NCBI RefSeq assembly: GCF_932276165.1
Contig: NC_063987.1
Location: forward strand, 7,626,001-7,690,000
Direction of reading: 5' to 3'
Source: Plutella xylostella
Taxonomy: Eukaryota > Arthropoda > Insecta > Lepidoptera > Plutellidae
Length of the DNA stretch: 64,000 bases
Under the pieces are notes generated by a model, which made no database searches, was not told the origin of the DNA, and worked only from the letters and a program-made list of their open reading frames with translations. This document shows positions 36,218-47,782 of the stretch, one piece after another. Each line of letters opens with the position of its first letter. The stretch's first letter is position 1. Made by a program: the position numbers and the translations under genes.

Positions 36218-36480
36218 AAATACAATACAATACAATACAATACAATACTCTTTATTTGCACCAAAATAGAACATACAAAAAAAACTTAAAAATAAAAACA
36301 GTACAAAAAGGCGGCCTTATTGCTTATAGCAATCTCTACCAGACAACCTTTGGATGGAAGAGAGTTATAAAAGAAAATAGAAATAGAATTAGAGGTAGCT
36401 GAGGTGCAAGTGTATAATACACTACTTAAACACTACATACACTAAATAAATAAATACAGCAATACAGCAAATACCTCACA
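36218..36480 (-). mobile_element. LINE 3' tail, minus strand, with ATACA repeat end
   Basis: Read on the minus strand it contains CAAAGGTTGTCTGG, then a hairpin segment (GCAATAAGGCCGCC), then GGTGCAAATAAAGAGTATTG and a short (ATTGT)n tail. This is the same 3' UTR family as 37484-37830. No coding sequence remains. The 5' limit is approximate. Confidence 0.65.
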
Positions 36481-37128
36481 TCCATGACCTAATTTTAGCG
36501 AATTCCATCTATTCGTACAAGCATTAGCCTGTAGCCGAAGCCATGGTCGAAATTATGGAATAAATTGATACACACCCCATTTAGGTAGTGACTTAGCATC
36601 GCCGACCGTTATGATAACAACTGGGTGTTCTAGGCAACAAGTTAAACAAATTGGCTGCTTAGGAGCATAAAATATGTATGGGTGGATCGCTCCGAGCCAC
36701 GATAATGTCGTTTAAATCGTAAGATGTCGTACAGAATACGGGCATTAGCAATTCGAAAACGTTAAATTCAATTCTTGATAGAAAGTTATAGGACGTTAGG
36801 TGCTAAATTTATTGCACACTTGATTTACTGTTTGTCGTTTCAAGTCGGAAGGTAGACAAGGTCGACCCTTCAGTGTGGCTATTTGAAGACGCTTCGTTCG
36901 ATAGCTCGTTAAATCGTTTCCAATTTATATTCGATTCTTCGCCCACTTAGAAGCAAATTGTGTTTTTATATCTTATTGGAATTTCGAAGCTGTGTTTAAT
37001 TTTCTAAATGTTTATCATACCTCAGTTCAAACATTTAGCAACCACAGATCATGATTGTCATATGGGGTTTCATCATTAAGTAGAGGAAATTTCTCACGGG
37101 TCGCTTAAGAAATTTTAGCATATACCTA

Positions 37129-37419
37129 CACTCGCGAGCAATGAAAAAGTACTTACCAGTGACAATAGCACCAAATTACTCCTGAACGGAAAAAAGGCTA
37201 ACTTTATGCAACCTTGAGGTAGGTACATTTAACAGCGCATCAGGATAGGTATTTCGCCAACATTAATAAGTATCATTATTTTATTTTACAAAATATGGAT
37301 CTATTTTATTGTATTTGTATTTTAATGGGTCTTACCTGTAAATAAAGAACTTATTATTATTATTATTATTTATAGAATACCGAATTTTGAAAGTGGAACT
37401 TTTACATTGCTCGTGAGTG
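37129..37419. mobile_element. TA-MITE, CACTC family, copy 3
   Basis: CACTCGCGAGCAATGAAAAA and ACATTGCTCGTGAGTG form inverted ends with TA at 37127-37128 and 37420-37421. A LINE 3' end is nested within it. Confidence 0.7.
37262..37371 (+). mobile_element. LINE 3' end inserted within a MITE
   Basis: TTTGTATTTTAATGGGTCTT, then CTGTAAATAAAGAAC and (TTA)n, resembles the 3' terminus of another lepidopteran LINE family. It lies inside the MITE at 37129-37419 and is therefore a younger insertion or the source of that MITE's size. Confidence 0.5.
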
Positions 37420-37483
37420 TACCTAACTACGTACAATACAATACAATATAACTATATATGACCCCTCTTTAAACAAAATATCC

Positions 37484-37601
37484 TTCCACCCTAAGGTTGT
37501 CTTGAAAAAATCGCTTTAAGCGATAAGACCGCCATTTTTGTACATATTTGTTAGTATTTAAGTTTTTGTAAGTTTCTTTTATGTGTACAAATAAAGAATA
37601 T

Positions 37602-37603
<2 letters not shown>
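37484..37603 (+). mobile_element. LINE 3' tail, plus strand
   Basis: Contains CCTAAGGTTGTCTTG, the hairpin ATCGCTTTAAGCGATAAGAC-CGCC, GTACAAATAAAGAATATTC and then the (ATCT)n tail. Only the 3' UTR is present. Confidence 0.7.

Positions 37604-37666
<63 letters not shown>
37604..37666 (+). repeat. (ATCT)n microsatellite, LINE tail
   Basis: About 15 tandem ATCT units joining two opposed LINE 3' ends. In CR1-like elements the tail repeat is part of the element and seeds microsatellites. Confidence 0.9.
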
Positions 37667-37830
37667 ATTGAACAAAACACACAACATATATTAAATAACA
37701 AAAGGAGTAAGCACAATAGGCGGCCTTATCGCTAAAAGCGATCTCTTCCAGGCAACCTTTGGGTGAATGAGAGACTTATTGAGTAAGAGGAAGGTGTACA
37801 CGTATTGCATTTAAATACGTACTTCAGAGG
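37667..37830 (-). mobile_element. LINE 3' tail, minus strand
   Basis: The reverse complement contains CCAAAGGTTGCCTGGAAG, AGATCGCTTTTAGCGATAAG and GCCGCCTATTGTGC, the same 3' UTR family as the plus-strand neighbour. The 5' limit is approximate. Confidence 0.65.
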
Positions 37831-38016
37831 AACACCGATATTCATTTCCTGGCAACACCGATGTGAATATTGGCAATAATTTCATGAATATGGACGTTTC
37901 GATTTAAGCTTACAAGGTCACACTGATCAGCCATGCGGAATTTGTAGCTTACAGCTAATAGGTAATAGCTTTTGCTCTTATAAGGCTCCTACAGTTAGTT
38001 ATGTACATACTATAAG

Positions 38017-38066
38017 TAAGCAAGGGAGTACATTAGTACAAGGCGTGAGTGCGTGTTTTTTTTTGT
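38017..38066 (-). repeat. Partial copy of the CACGCACTCACGCC repeat
   Basis: The reverse complement reads CACGCACTCACGCCTTGTAC, TAATGTACTCCCTTGC. It is inverted relative to the 44.3 kb copy. Confidence 0.55.
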
Positions 38067-41000
38067 TTTTTTTTTATAAGAAGTTGTAGAATAATATATA
38101 CTGTACCCTGTCCGTATTATACCTCTAGGTATGGATTCCCGATGGGTATCTGACTCACAGACTTTTTTCATGGTCTGGGTGCCAAGTAGTGCAGAGTTTT
38201 CCGGCTTCTCCAACTCAAGCTAATCATTATCCCAAAAACCTACATACAAACTTCGGGCTGAGTCTCATTTTTTATTTTTTTTATTATTTAAGTACAGCAA
38301 CCTATTATTACTAACCACCTACAACCTACTATTGTTATATAACAGGTATCCCTTTGATCCCATCCTATCTTTACAGATAGGTCTGTAGGTTGCCCGCTCC
38401 TTCAACTAACATCTAACCATTTAGTTATGTTTAATTGGTTATAAAGTATATTTCTATGGCAGTTACCACTTACGGAAATCCCTTGAGACAAGTAACCAAT
38501 ACGTAGTAGTTATATTGGCAGGACAGTACTTACATGAGTTTAGACCTATAATTCCAGCTTCAAACCTACAAGACATCCCACCCATTGGGCTTTTGGCCCT
38601 GCGGCTGGGATAGGAGTGCGACAGTATTGCCAGGATTTAATAAGCTATGTTGCTATTGCTAATATTTAATATAATAGTTCAGTAAGAAGTTATTTTTTGT
38701 GGTTGGTTGTGGATCGGATGGTTATACTTTGTAAAATATAGCACAGTCCTTGTGACAGCTGTCAAAACCATGTTTATTTGACATTTGCTTGTTTTCAAAG
38801 GAAAACCTACTTTATTTATTTAGGGCCTATTCTAGGGACTATTAGGTACATGTTAACGTACCGGCTAACTAACAGTACAAAAATGTTTATCCTAGCACCA
38901 AGGACCTACGACCCAGAATCTAGAAGTTAATGTCATATCAGATCTAAATTTACTTCTATACATTCTAGATAGTAGGTCGTACCAAAAAAACCTGTCACAA
39001 AATAACCTTAGGTACCTACCTACCTAATGTCACGAAACAGGATATTTTTAAATGTTAATTATTACCGTCTACAACGCAATCCTCTTACCTAGACCAATAT
39101 TAACAACTGCATTTACTTTTAATAACCTCATAAATAGGAGCTAAGGGAAAACGGATATGTTCGAAGGATACTTATGCTTCGTAATACTGTCATATTGTGG
39201 ATCCTTTACAAGAGGCAGACAAATAAACTGACGATCCCCTATCAATTGTTTTAGAACCATAAAGATCAAAAAAGATAACCTCTAGGAGCAACTAGTGCGG
39301 ACAACAAACTGAAGTAGATTGTCGATATCGATAAAGTTCTTTACCTAAAAGTAGTCAGAAGTTTACATTTAGAATTTATACAAAAATATAAATTATTTAA
39401 AAAATACAACCTAAGTACTATAAAACGTGTCAGCAGCCCTTTTAGTTACAGTTACTTTAAGCTTGCTTTAAGTAGTTACTTATATAAGATGCAAATACTT
39501 ATCTTAGATTATTTTGTATGAAAACTGCCATAGATATAAAACAGAACACGACGTAAAGTGTAGTTCGATTATCCCTTTTGGATTAGAAAATCGGTTAACG
39601 AAGTGTTATTGCAAATTAGTAAAAGCTAGGCTAGAAAGTCCGTTTTCCGAGTCAACTGACTTAAGTTCTAGGTTGGTTGTAAACGTTCCACTGTTTTCAA
39701 AACGAATCTCAAGTCACCATAGAACAATTACGTAGATAAGGAGTTGGTTCTTTTAAATAAACAATAGTGATTAATCGATTTAAACTAACCGATTTATTTT
39801 GTAGAATATCGGTAGGTATCTCTAGCGTATCTACTCTAATTTCTCTAAGGAGTGTGATGCTATTAATAGAAATAGGGCCCCGTGATAAGATAAGCTAAGC
39901 ATTTCGGGTGTTTTCGTCGAAATCATGGCAGCTTAATTGTTAATATCCGGGCAGACACCTGCCTAAACAACGTTGACAAAACACATACAACTTTATAGGT
40001 ATTTTAAAAGTTTTGTCCTTTTATAAGGATTTTTTTAAATACGTTGACTATCTCGTAGTACTTGAGTTCACGTTTTTTTTTATTAAGGACCGGTTTTTTA
40101 ATCTGTAGCTCAATAATTGGTCAAAAATCGCAACCATTGTTTAAAAACCAACAAAACTTAAATGAATGCATGGTTGACAAGTGACTTGACTAATGGTTAA
40201 AGTTTACTACGGATCTTCTTTATACTATGTGTTAACCTTTACTTTTTTACTTTTCGTAATAAGTAGGTACTTATCGCATATTTACAGCAGTGGTCGATTA
40301 TTTCTATGATTTTTTGATGATTATTATTACCCTAACCAAAGCTAAAAGCCCAACAAACGAGCTTTAAGTACCTTAAAAATGTTACCATGTTAGGTAACTT
40401 CAAACAAACAATTGACTAATTAACATGTATTCAGTCCGTCCATATATCTAATGTGTAGCTAATATGAATAGTGTGTCCGTAACTTGCTAAATTAGAAAAC
40501 TACTTGGGGCATTAAATTTACGCCATAGACGGCGCTACCACTGTTATTTATTCTGTAATAAATATGTCAATTACACCAGTCAAGTTAGGACAGATTTACG
40601 GCAACCACAATTAGGGGCCTAGTAAAAATATCCTGATTCTATTCATAATTTACATTCCTATGAGGAATATCTTCCTAGTTGGACCCTAGTAAGATTTGTT
40701 GAGAGTGCAAAAAATATTAAAGTTTGAAAGTTCCCATCCCAAGCATCCCCAGTTCCCACCAAATTGTGAATCTGTGGCGCATAGGGTTGTGCCCACGAAT
40801 CGTTGTTTCCGAGAAATCGATTAATGCGACCAACAAAAAGAGATCGATGTGATTGAATCTCGTCAATTCTAGGTATTTTGATGTGGCTCTTGTCAACCTT
40901 ACCGACAATATGGAGCAGTTTTAGAAGTTTTCGAATTTTCGTGACGAGTCTAACCTGTCGTCTGTGAATCCCGTGTTAATTTATGCAATCGCGGTGCTTT

Positions 41001-41629
41001 AGACTTAAACTAACGATGTGTTTGCGAGATGTTCCGATAAAATGCCATAATTTTTTACTGGAATAATTCTAGAGAAATTATGATTCAGGGCCAAATCATG
41101 AGCTAATTATAATGACTTTGTCGATTAATAATCAAATAAATATTATCCGAAGTCTAAATAAAATGCAAAAAATACGAATAGAATGGCTTAGTGTTTAATT
41201 ACAGGTTATGCTAAGACAAAACATCGTTTGTTAAAATATCTGCAATCGTTTTGAATTATTCATGAATTTAAATATTATTCAAGTAGCAACATTTTTGGGA
41301 TGAAAGGTTTAAGAATCTATGTAGTTTGCCGCCTTGTCTTAAAAAATATAAAACTGCGTTTGAAAAAGGACAAAGTTTACGACTGCCAACAAAAAATGAT
41401 TTTGATATAGAAAGCAGGTTGAAATAAAGTGTTTTTATTATTGTCTTTAAAACAATGGAAGGTACTTAATGTGAAGAATAAAAGGAAATGAAGCGATAAG
41501 AGTTTTACGATTCGATATGAATATAGGCTTCGGGATAGGTAGGTGTTCAGATATCGTAATCTTTGGTGTTTATAGTTTTGGGAACAAGGCACCAAAATAA
41601 TTCGAGTATGTTTTAGGTTCTGGTACATA

Positions 41630-42967
41630 CCCAAGTAACATTTTTGGTTTTAAAAAGGTTTTGAAAAGGTTCTAGAACCTTTGTATGGAAATCAACTCGT
41701 GAGACTTAGAAGGCTCGATAACCTGATATTAACCTTATATTAACCTCCTGAGTGCAAAAAGGGCCCACGTTTTAGAACCTTTCTGAGAGCTACAGCAAAA
41801 CCTATAGCTCAAACCCAGAACCTTTTGAACAACTTACACAGAACCTAAATAAAACCTTCACAACCTTAATTTAACGTTAACATAACCTTGGAAGACAACT
41901 TTTAAGTTCTAAATTAGTCCTGGATGTAACTCTACTATAACTTGAAACACATTTGATGGATATTTGTAATGCCTTTCCAGGACTCTCGGGTCTTAAAATG
42001 TTTCTGTGTAATATTTTATAATAATTATAATAAATGGCGCCATTACCTGACACTTTCCAAGACTCAAAATGGCTAACTTGTAAGTGTTGTATTAATACAA
42101 AATATAGTAAGTAGTGAGGCTGAAGTCAGGAAATATGAAAAACTTGTGCGACTAGCACTTTATTGTGATACTTTCGGATAATAGTTCTGTATAAGTGACG
42201 GGCCTTTTGTAAATGATAAATTTGAAGATATTTTAATTAAAAAAAATAGATAAAATTTTATGTTTGGTGTAAATTTATATATTAGAAATAAAAGTACTGT
42301 CTATATAAAAAAAAACATATATTTGGAATAGTATAGGAAACGCTACTGAATTTTCCCTTATTAATTAAAATGTATCTTTTTGGTAAGTTTTTTTTTTATT
42401 TCAGTGAAAAAATATGGCGGCCGTTAGCAAATTACTAAAAAGCATTAAACATATTTTGAGGATGCCTCTAAAGCTCTAAAATATTCTTGTAGGACTTAAA
42501 TCATGCCTTTAGCTCATAGCCAGTGCTTAATGCTTTTGGTTTTCACCAAGTAGTCCTAATTTGTTTGCCTAGACAACTCTTATCAACCTAAAGGTTTAAG
42601 ATAGGTTTTAAAAAATACTTATAAGTGATTTAAATATTCCATAACTTTATGGTTGTATCAAGGTTAAAAATTTAACCTTAAGCTCTCACTTTAGCATTCA
42701 TGCTAGCTTTTCTAGAAGTAAATCAGGAGTCTACGACAACTATAAGATCCTAGAACTATATGCTCCTGAAATACATGTTAAAATAACGTTAATATAAACT
42801 CTTATCAGCAGCTCCAAGGTTGTATTAATAAACAATTAGTTTTAGGACTTAGTAATCATTCTCAAGTACTCAATATGACCAGATAGCAAAGCATTAACCT
42901 TTTCACAACCCTTATAAAACCTAAAGGCATTTCTTACAACCTAAGCTCGAATGAAATGTTACTTGGG
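41630..42967. mobile_element. 1.34 kb non-autonomous TIR element with TA duplication
   Basis: It is bounded by perfect 14-bp terminal inverted repeats CCCAAGTAACATTT / AAATGTTACTTGGG and TA on both sides (41628-41629, 42968-42969), suggesting Tc1/mariner-type insertion. It holds no open frame of note. Both halves are unusually rich in AACCTT/AAGGTT words (for example AAAAAGGTTTTG, AGAACCTTT, ATTAACCTT). Confidence 0.65.
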
Positions 42968-43128
42968 TAGGTAAGAAATGTTACAAATCCAATTCTTCTT
43001 TAAAAATTGGTTGGTAGGTCGAGAGACACAAAAAAAAGTTCACTGTTTGGCTGTAGTGTCGCGTCAGCAAAAGAAACAGATTTGATTCGAATTTCAACGT
43101 ACGAAAGGGTTCCATCGCCATGGGCGCC

Positions 43129-43157
43129 GGGCGGCGGCGGCGGCGGCGGCGGCGGCG
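43129..43157. repeat. (CGG)n repeat, CpG-rich
   Basis: Nine or so CGG units in otherwise AT-rich intron DNA, with GCCATGG just before and GACGTGAGT just after. Confidence 0.85.
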
Positions 43158-44340
43158 CGGCGCGACGTGAGTCCGGCAAAAAACATCACAAAAAGGTGTA
43201 AAAATCGCCCCAAAATAGACATAATTTATACGAGAATTAATGACTGTATTGTGTGTTTTCGATATAATTTTTATTTACGATTGTTTACCTATTTTATGTT
43301 CTAATGTGCCGCAGTATTTATGGACCCCAGATTTTGGTTGGAAAGAATGTGGATTTTATTCGATTGAGATGCATTTCGATTATTTTATCGGAATTCGACC
43401 GTATTGGGACAAATAATAAAAAGCTTAGATTCTGAACTAATAAAATTACAGACCGAAACTTTTAAGACCAGATTATATTATGCTTGTCGCCACCCTATAG
43501 TGTCTCGTAAAATCGAATCGATACAGAATCGTATAATCTCACTTTCTGAACTATTATCTGCTATGTTATGTACTACATTTTATAGTTTATATTTATAGCA
43601 TTTTTATGAGTGTGAAAGAATTGATAAAAAATATCTTTAACTTAGCATTCAAGGACTATAGTAAGTAATCGCATGAATGATATGAATGGCCTTGATTTTT
43701 CTGATCTCCTAGAACTTGTAATTAAAAATAGCTTAAATTCCTTCAGTTTCTCTGCCTAAAATTTCATTTTATGTTAGGTACTTATTTTGGGAATTTCGTT
43801 CGTTATTTAAACAATACTTTATAGTCTTTAGAAAATAACTACAAAATTCTTCAAGAGATTATAGTGAGGTATGCTAAGTATTCAAAGCATTAAAACTAAT
43901 TTCAGTACCTCGGTTTTACTTTCACAATAGTTTTGGTATACTAAGACCTGGTTTCTCATGATTCTGTTAGTTACAGTCTAAATCACGGATTTGCTGACGA
44001 CTCGTTTAAGGATTAATACCCTTTTTAATTGGATGAGTCCCATGACGAAAATCTAACAGACCATTCATAAATCAAGCATTATGTGAATCATTCACTCACA
44101 CTTCATTCATGTCTCTGTGATGTCAAACAACCTCAAACAACCAAACTTTTTGGTTTTGAGGTTGCCATGGTTACTATTTCTATCGAGGTTGTTTTTTGAT
44201 ATCCGTCATTGAAAATAATATCATTACGCCATGCCCTTTGAAAAAACAATACAACGAACAAGATGGAGTGTCAGTGCAAAATAAACGACTCAACAAATAA
44301 CACCTCAATTTCTAAGTAATTTTAAAATATTTTGTTAGAA

Positions 44341-44460
44341 GAAAAAAAAAACACGCACTCACGCCTTGTACTAATGTACTCACTTGCGGGGTAGGCAGAG
44401 GTGCATTGCTGCACCCACTTTTCGCTAGAGTGTTATGTTAGTCCCAATGTAATAGGGTTT
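44341..44460 (+). repeat. Interspersed repeat (CACGCACTCACGCCTTG type)
   Basis: Poly-A, then CACGCACTCACGCCTTGTAC, TAATGTACTCACTTGCGGGG, TGCATTGCTGCACCCAC and GTTAGTCCCAATGTAATAGG form a repeat common in moth genomes. Confidence 0.6.
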
Positions 44461-44531
44461 GTTAGAAGATTTTTGACTTAATTCAATAGTTGTCATTACG
44501 TCATTAGGTTTAACTTCTTGAATCTATCTAA

Positions 44532-44600
44532 TCTTGGTCTAGTGGTAGAAGCTCAGCTTTATCACCCAGGGATCCCGGGTTCGATTTCCAGGTAGGGCCA
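44532..44600 (+). mobile_element. tRNA-like SINE head (TTGGTCTAGTGGTAG type)
   Basis: The A box TGGTCTAGTGGTAGAAGC and B box GGGTTCGATTTCC have tRNA-like spacing. The stem pairing of a functional tRNA is not convincing and there is no typical tRNA 3' end, so a SINE or tRNA pseudogene is preferred. Confidence 0.5.
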
Positions 44601-45620
44601 TCAATTTGAATTAAAATTAAAACTTTTATCTCGGTTTGACAGTATATAAAACCCAGACAGTATTTCGCTTCATTTTTATGTCACACAACATCTAGTTCGT
44701 ATATTGTTTATCAAAGTCTCTGTTCATTTTTCCATCTTGAATCTTGACAGAATGAGTGACAAGTAAACAACCCGTTGCCTGGTTACCGGTCTTAACCAAG
44801 TCTTAGCGGAACCCCACAGCAGCAATTAAGTTTATCACCCGATCAAGGGAGTTAACCCTGTGATGTAGCATGGTGGGACACTCACTAACCTTAACGGTCC
44901 ATCATGTAACCAAACCGAGGTATTTTTAACCTAACCGAATGGTGTGAAATTAGGCCTAAAGAGCACATATTCTTTCAAAATATCTATGCAATGCAATGGA
45001 AAACGTATAAAATTTAAATCAAAATCTAGCAAGGTAAAGTTGGTCTAAATGAGAAATATGAAGAAAAAAATAAAATACCACCATCCATTTATTATTATAC
45101 GGAACAATTTGCTCCCTATCTCTCGGCGCGACCACACATCTTCCTATGACAAATCGAGACGCACTCGCACCTCTAATGAATCGAATCAAACACTTCCTGA
45201 TTAATGATTTCACTCCACCCTTATCGAGCTAAGTGTAGCGCCTACTTAATGGGATCACCACTATTCAGCCAGCAGCATAGAGCCGTCTGTTAAAAAAATC
45301 ATTATTCTAAGCGTAGACCTTTAAATGCTGGCCACTTGTAGTCTAAGTGCATTTTCCCGCCAGATTAGCGGGTGCCATGTTCGATTTTCAAATAGGTACG
45401 GTTAATTTTTCAAATCTTCATAATTAATGAAGGTTACTTCTAAGTTCGGAATTTGCCCCTATTAGTCGATTTGAATGTGTATAAGGATATCATAGCACTT
45501 TTAACTTAAGAGCAGAACTGCGCAGGATTAGGTAAGTATATCACTTAAATTTTAAGACATCACCTGATCAGCCTTCTATGCTGTTTCCATTTGTAACGGA
45601 ACTTGGAAACCACAATTTAG

Positions 45621-45690
45621 GTGCCACCCGGAGATCAAAACCGGATCCCCCGGTGTTAAAGCAAAGCTTTTACCACTAGACCGCAGGGGT
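45621..45690 (-). mobile_element. tRNA-like SINE head, minus strand
   Basis: On the minus strand it reads TGCGGTCTAGTGGTAAAAGC, then GGATCCGGTTTTGATCTCCG, a B-box-like stretch with a changed core. It is the same group as 44532-44600, in the opposite orientation. Confidence 0.5.
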
Positions 45691-46684
45691 ACGCTATGCT
45701 ACTATAATAGTATATCTCTAAAAAAACAAAAATACGTTGGCAAAACAAAAACAAAGTCGTTACATTACTACCGCTTGCATCGAGGGGAGCACAGCAAATG
45801 ATAATGCGCTGACGAAGACGAATAACTTACTAAACGAAAGTCGAAGATTTGTTGCCAAAACAAGGGTGAATTCCCATTTTCCCAGAGGTCCAAACAAATG
45901 CAGGCTTGAACTAATTTATCTTGTTGTTTATTTGTTTGCGGGATTTGGAATACTTATGGTAATGTGTAGACAAGGTGGAGAATAATATAAATAAACTGCA
46001 TAGTGCAGTGTGAAAATAGAAAGCTCAAAAGAATAGTCAATTTATAAATAATAAAAGATTCAATTTGGCCATTCGTAACACTCAGCGTACACCCATTCAG
46101 TGGATATCGATCCATCACAATGTTGATCGATAGATCTCGAGTGAAATAGATCACTGTTAATATTCTTTTATTAGTGACTATGAAAGACTTATTTAAACTG
46201 CGGTCACGGATTACTTACTTTGTTCCGAAAAAAAAAAAAAAACATTTGTCAGATGTTTTTTTTACAGGGTAAATAAAGCATTGTTAATTGACATGTTTGG
46301 CGTTTGGTTTTGTACGTGCTTGCTTGAGTGTGTTAGCAAATATTGTCAAAAGTTACGGTGTTTGAAGAGATGACTTTCAAAAATTTAAACGTGCGAACTT
46401 GCCAATAAGAAGTGATTTAAAATTATGAAATTAAAATCGACAGTTAAAGTACAGAAATCAAAATAGCAATTATGGTATGGTAATGGACTTTTAAGAAGTG
46501 CAGGGTTGATATACATATCTTAGAGCAAACTAATAGTAAGTACTTGTACATAGGATGTGGTTGATGATGATTGGCGTAAGGCTCGCAACCTCGCCAGGGA
46601 TTAACTGTTGATTTCATCATTATCATTACCATAATCAGCCAATGGTGTGTACGTATATGTATATATGTACAAGTGTATGTATAC

Positions 46685-46834
46685 ATGTGTGTGTGTGTGT
46701 ATGTATACAGGTGTGTGTGTGTGTATGTATAAATGTGTGTGTGTGTATACATGTGTGTGTGTGTGTGTGTGTGTATGTATACATGTGTGTGTGTGTGTAT
46801 GTATAAATGTGTGTGTGTGTGTGTGTGTGTGTGT
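46685..46834 (+). repeat. (GT)n compound microsatellite next to the FGF 5' splice site
   Basis: GT runs are interspersed with ATGTATA units; on the transcript strand it is CA-rich and starts right after GTGAGTA. It produces several long Thr/His and Val/Cys frames that are not genes. Confidence 0.9.
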
Positions 46835-46840
46835 ACTCAC

Positions 46841-46944
46841 ATGTGCGTACTGGAACCCGCAGGCGTCCATGCAGAGGTAGAGGCAGGTGGACACCCCCTG
46901 GATCGTGAGGAGGCCAACCTTGTATGTCGCTCGCTGTAGTATAG
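46841..46944 (-). CDS. FGF ligand gene, internal core exon (104 nt)
   Basis: This exon encodes the middle of a fibroblast growth factor beta-trefoil, a secreted ligand for receptor tyrosine kinases of the FGFR/Breathless/Heartless type. On the minus strand the acceptor (TTGTTGCAG) precedes 46944 and a strong donor (GTGAGT) follows 46841. The exon enters in phase 1 and leaves in phase 0, giving 34 full codons. The residues VGLLTIQGV, then YLCMD and CG, fit the FGF core pattern (VGxVxIKGVxSxxYLAMxxxG). Vertebrate FGF genes have a core exon of the same 104-nt length ending at the same place in the fold. Three cysteines at exon codons 20, 24 and 28 are extra to the usual FGF pattern. The next exon in frame is 35415-35894. 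The upstream signal-peptide exon was not found below 64000. Branchless is the favoured insect relative because of the FGF1-like NNYNTY in the next exon, but the paralogue is not proved. Confidence 0.85.
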
Positions 46945-47022
46945 CTGCAACAAACAGATGGATGCTGTGAGTGGATGAGCACCTATAATCTTACACGACG
47001 ACGCTATATATATTTTATGTAT

Positions 47023-47041
47023 ATATATATATATATATATT
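47023..47041. repeat. (TA)n microsatellite
   Basis: About nine TA units, ~80 bp upstream of the FGF core exon acceptor. Confidence 0.8.
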
Positions 47042-47782
47042 TTATTTAATACCAACCAAGATGTTGCCGACAAACTGCAATAGCAATTTGGCTATGTGGT
47101 TTTTGGATACTAAATAAATAATAAAACATAGATAAACAATATATGAACAAGATGGTTGTGTCATATAAGTACCTAACAAACAAAAAAAACGGTCCGCATT
47201 TTGTTAACTCTCAACCCGTTTTAAGTTTAACCAAATGACAAACATTGTATCAATTAATAAAGTCAAAAATCTTCTCTTCCTCAGCAAGTGCGGGAATGAG
47301 GATATGACAGAGCATTGGGAAAAATAGCGTGAAATGACGCATAAAGCCGACCCTAAAGAAGAGAGATAGCATATAATATAATAATAATTAAAAAAAATAT
47401 ATTCTCTGTTGCATTTTGCTTACGTGTCTCTGTAAAAACTATATTTTATTTGTAGAAGTTGTGCCTTTTGTTAACCAAATATGTCGCTAGGTAGTTAAAT
47501 TTTCATTTCTTTGGCCTTCTTATTAAAATAAAGCGAAGTTACAGTATCATAAAAGATGTAAAAAAAATTGACTGCAAATTTTGAAATAATCAAGTACCTA
47601 CTATAAAAAATATTAACTACAAATTATTTAAATTCATATTATTTTCATATGCATTATTTTCAACTGTACCTGTATGATTAAACTAAAATGTATGTTATTG
47701 TTATAATTATGACTAATTTTTAATACGAAATTAACTACCTATAATTTATTTTTCGTTTTATCCGAGAGTTGTGTTTTACTTC

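Larger units (their letters stand above)
35895..46840 (-). other. Large FGF intron (10.9 kb) with repeat insertions
   Basis: The intron runs from donor GTGAGT (46840 downward) to acceptor TTCCAG (ending 35895). It contains no recognisable nested gene. It holds LINE 3' tails (36218-36480, 37484-37830), a nested MITE (37129-37419), a 1.34 kb TIR element (41630-42967), a CGG repeat (43129-43157), two copies of a repeat containing CACTCACGCC (38017-38066, 44341-44460) and two tRNA-derived SINE heads (44532-44600, 45621-45690). The first ~150 nt after the donor on the transcript strand are a CA repeat. Nothing recognisable was seen in 38.4-41.6 kb. Confidence 0.75.

Noticed and set aside
44532..44600. 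Functional tRNA gene
   Set aside because: The A and B boxes are present, but acceptor and anticodon stems do not pair convincingly; a SINE head or pseudogene is more likely.
46444..47073. Six overlapping frames rich in Thr/His or Cys/Val
   Set aside because: They are translations of the GT/CA microsatellite. Only the 104-nt piece inside has protein-family support.
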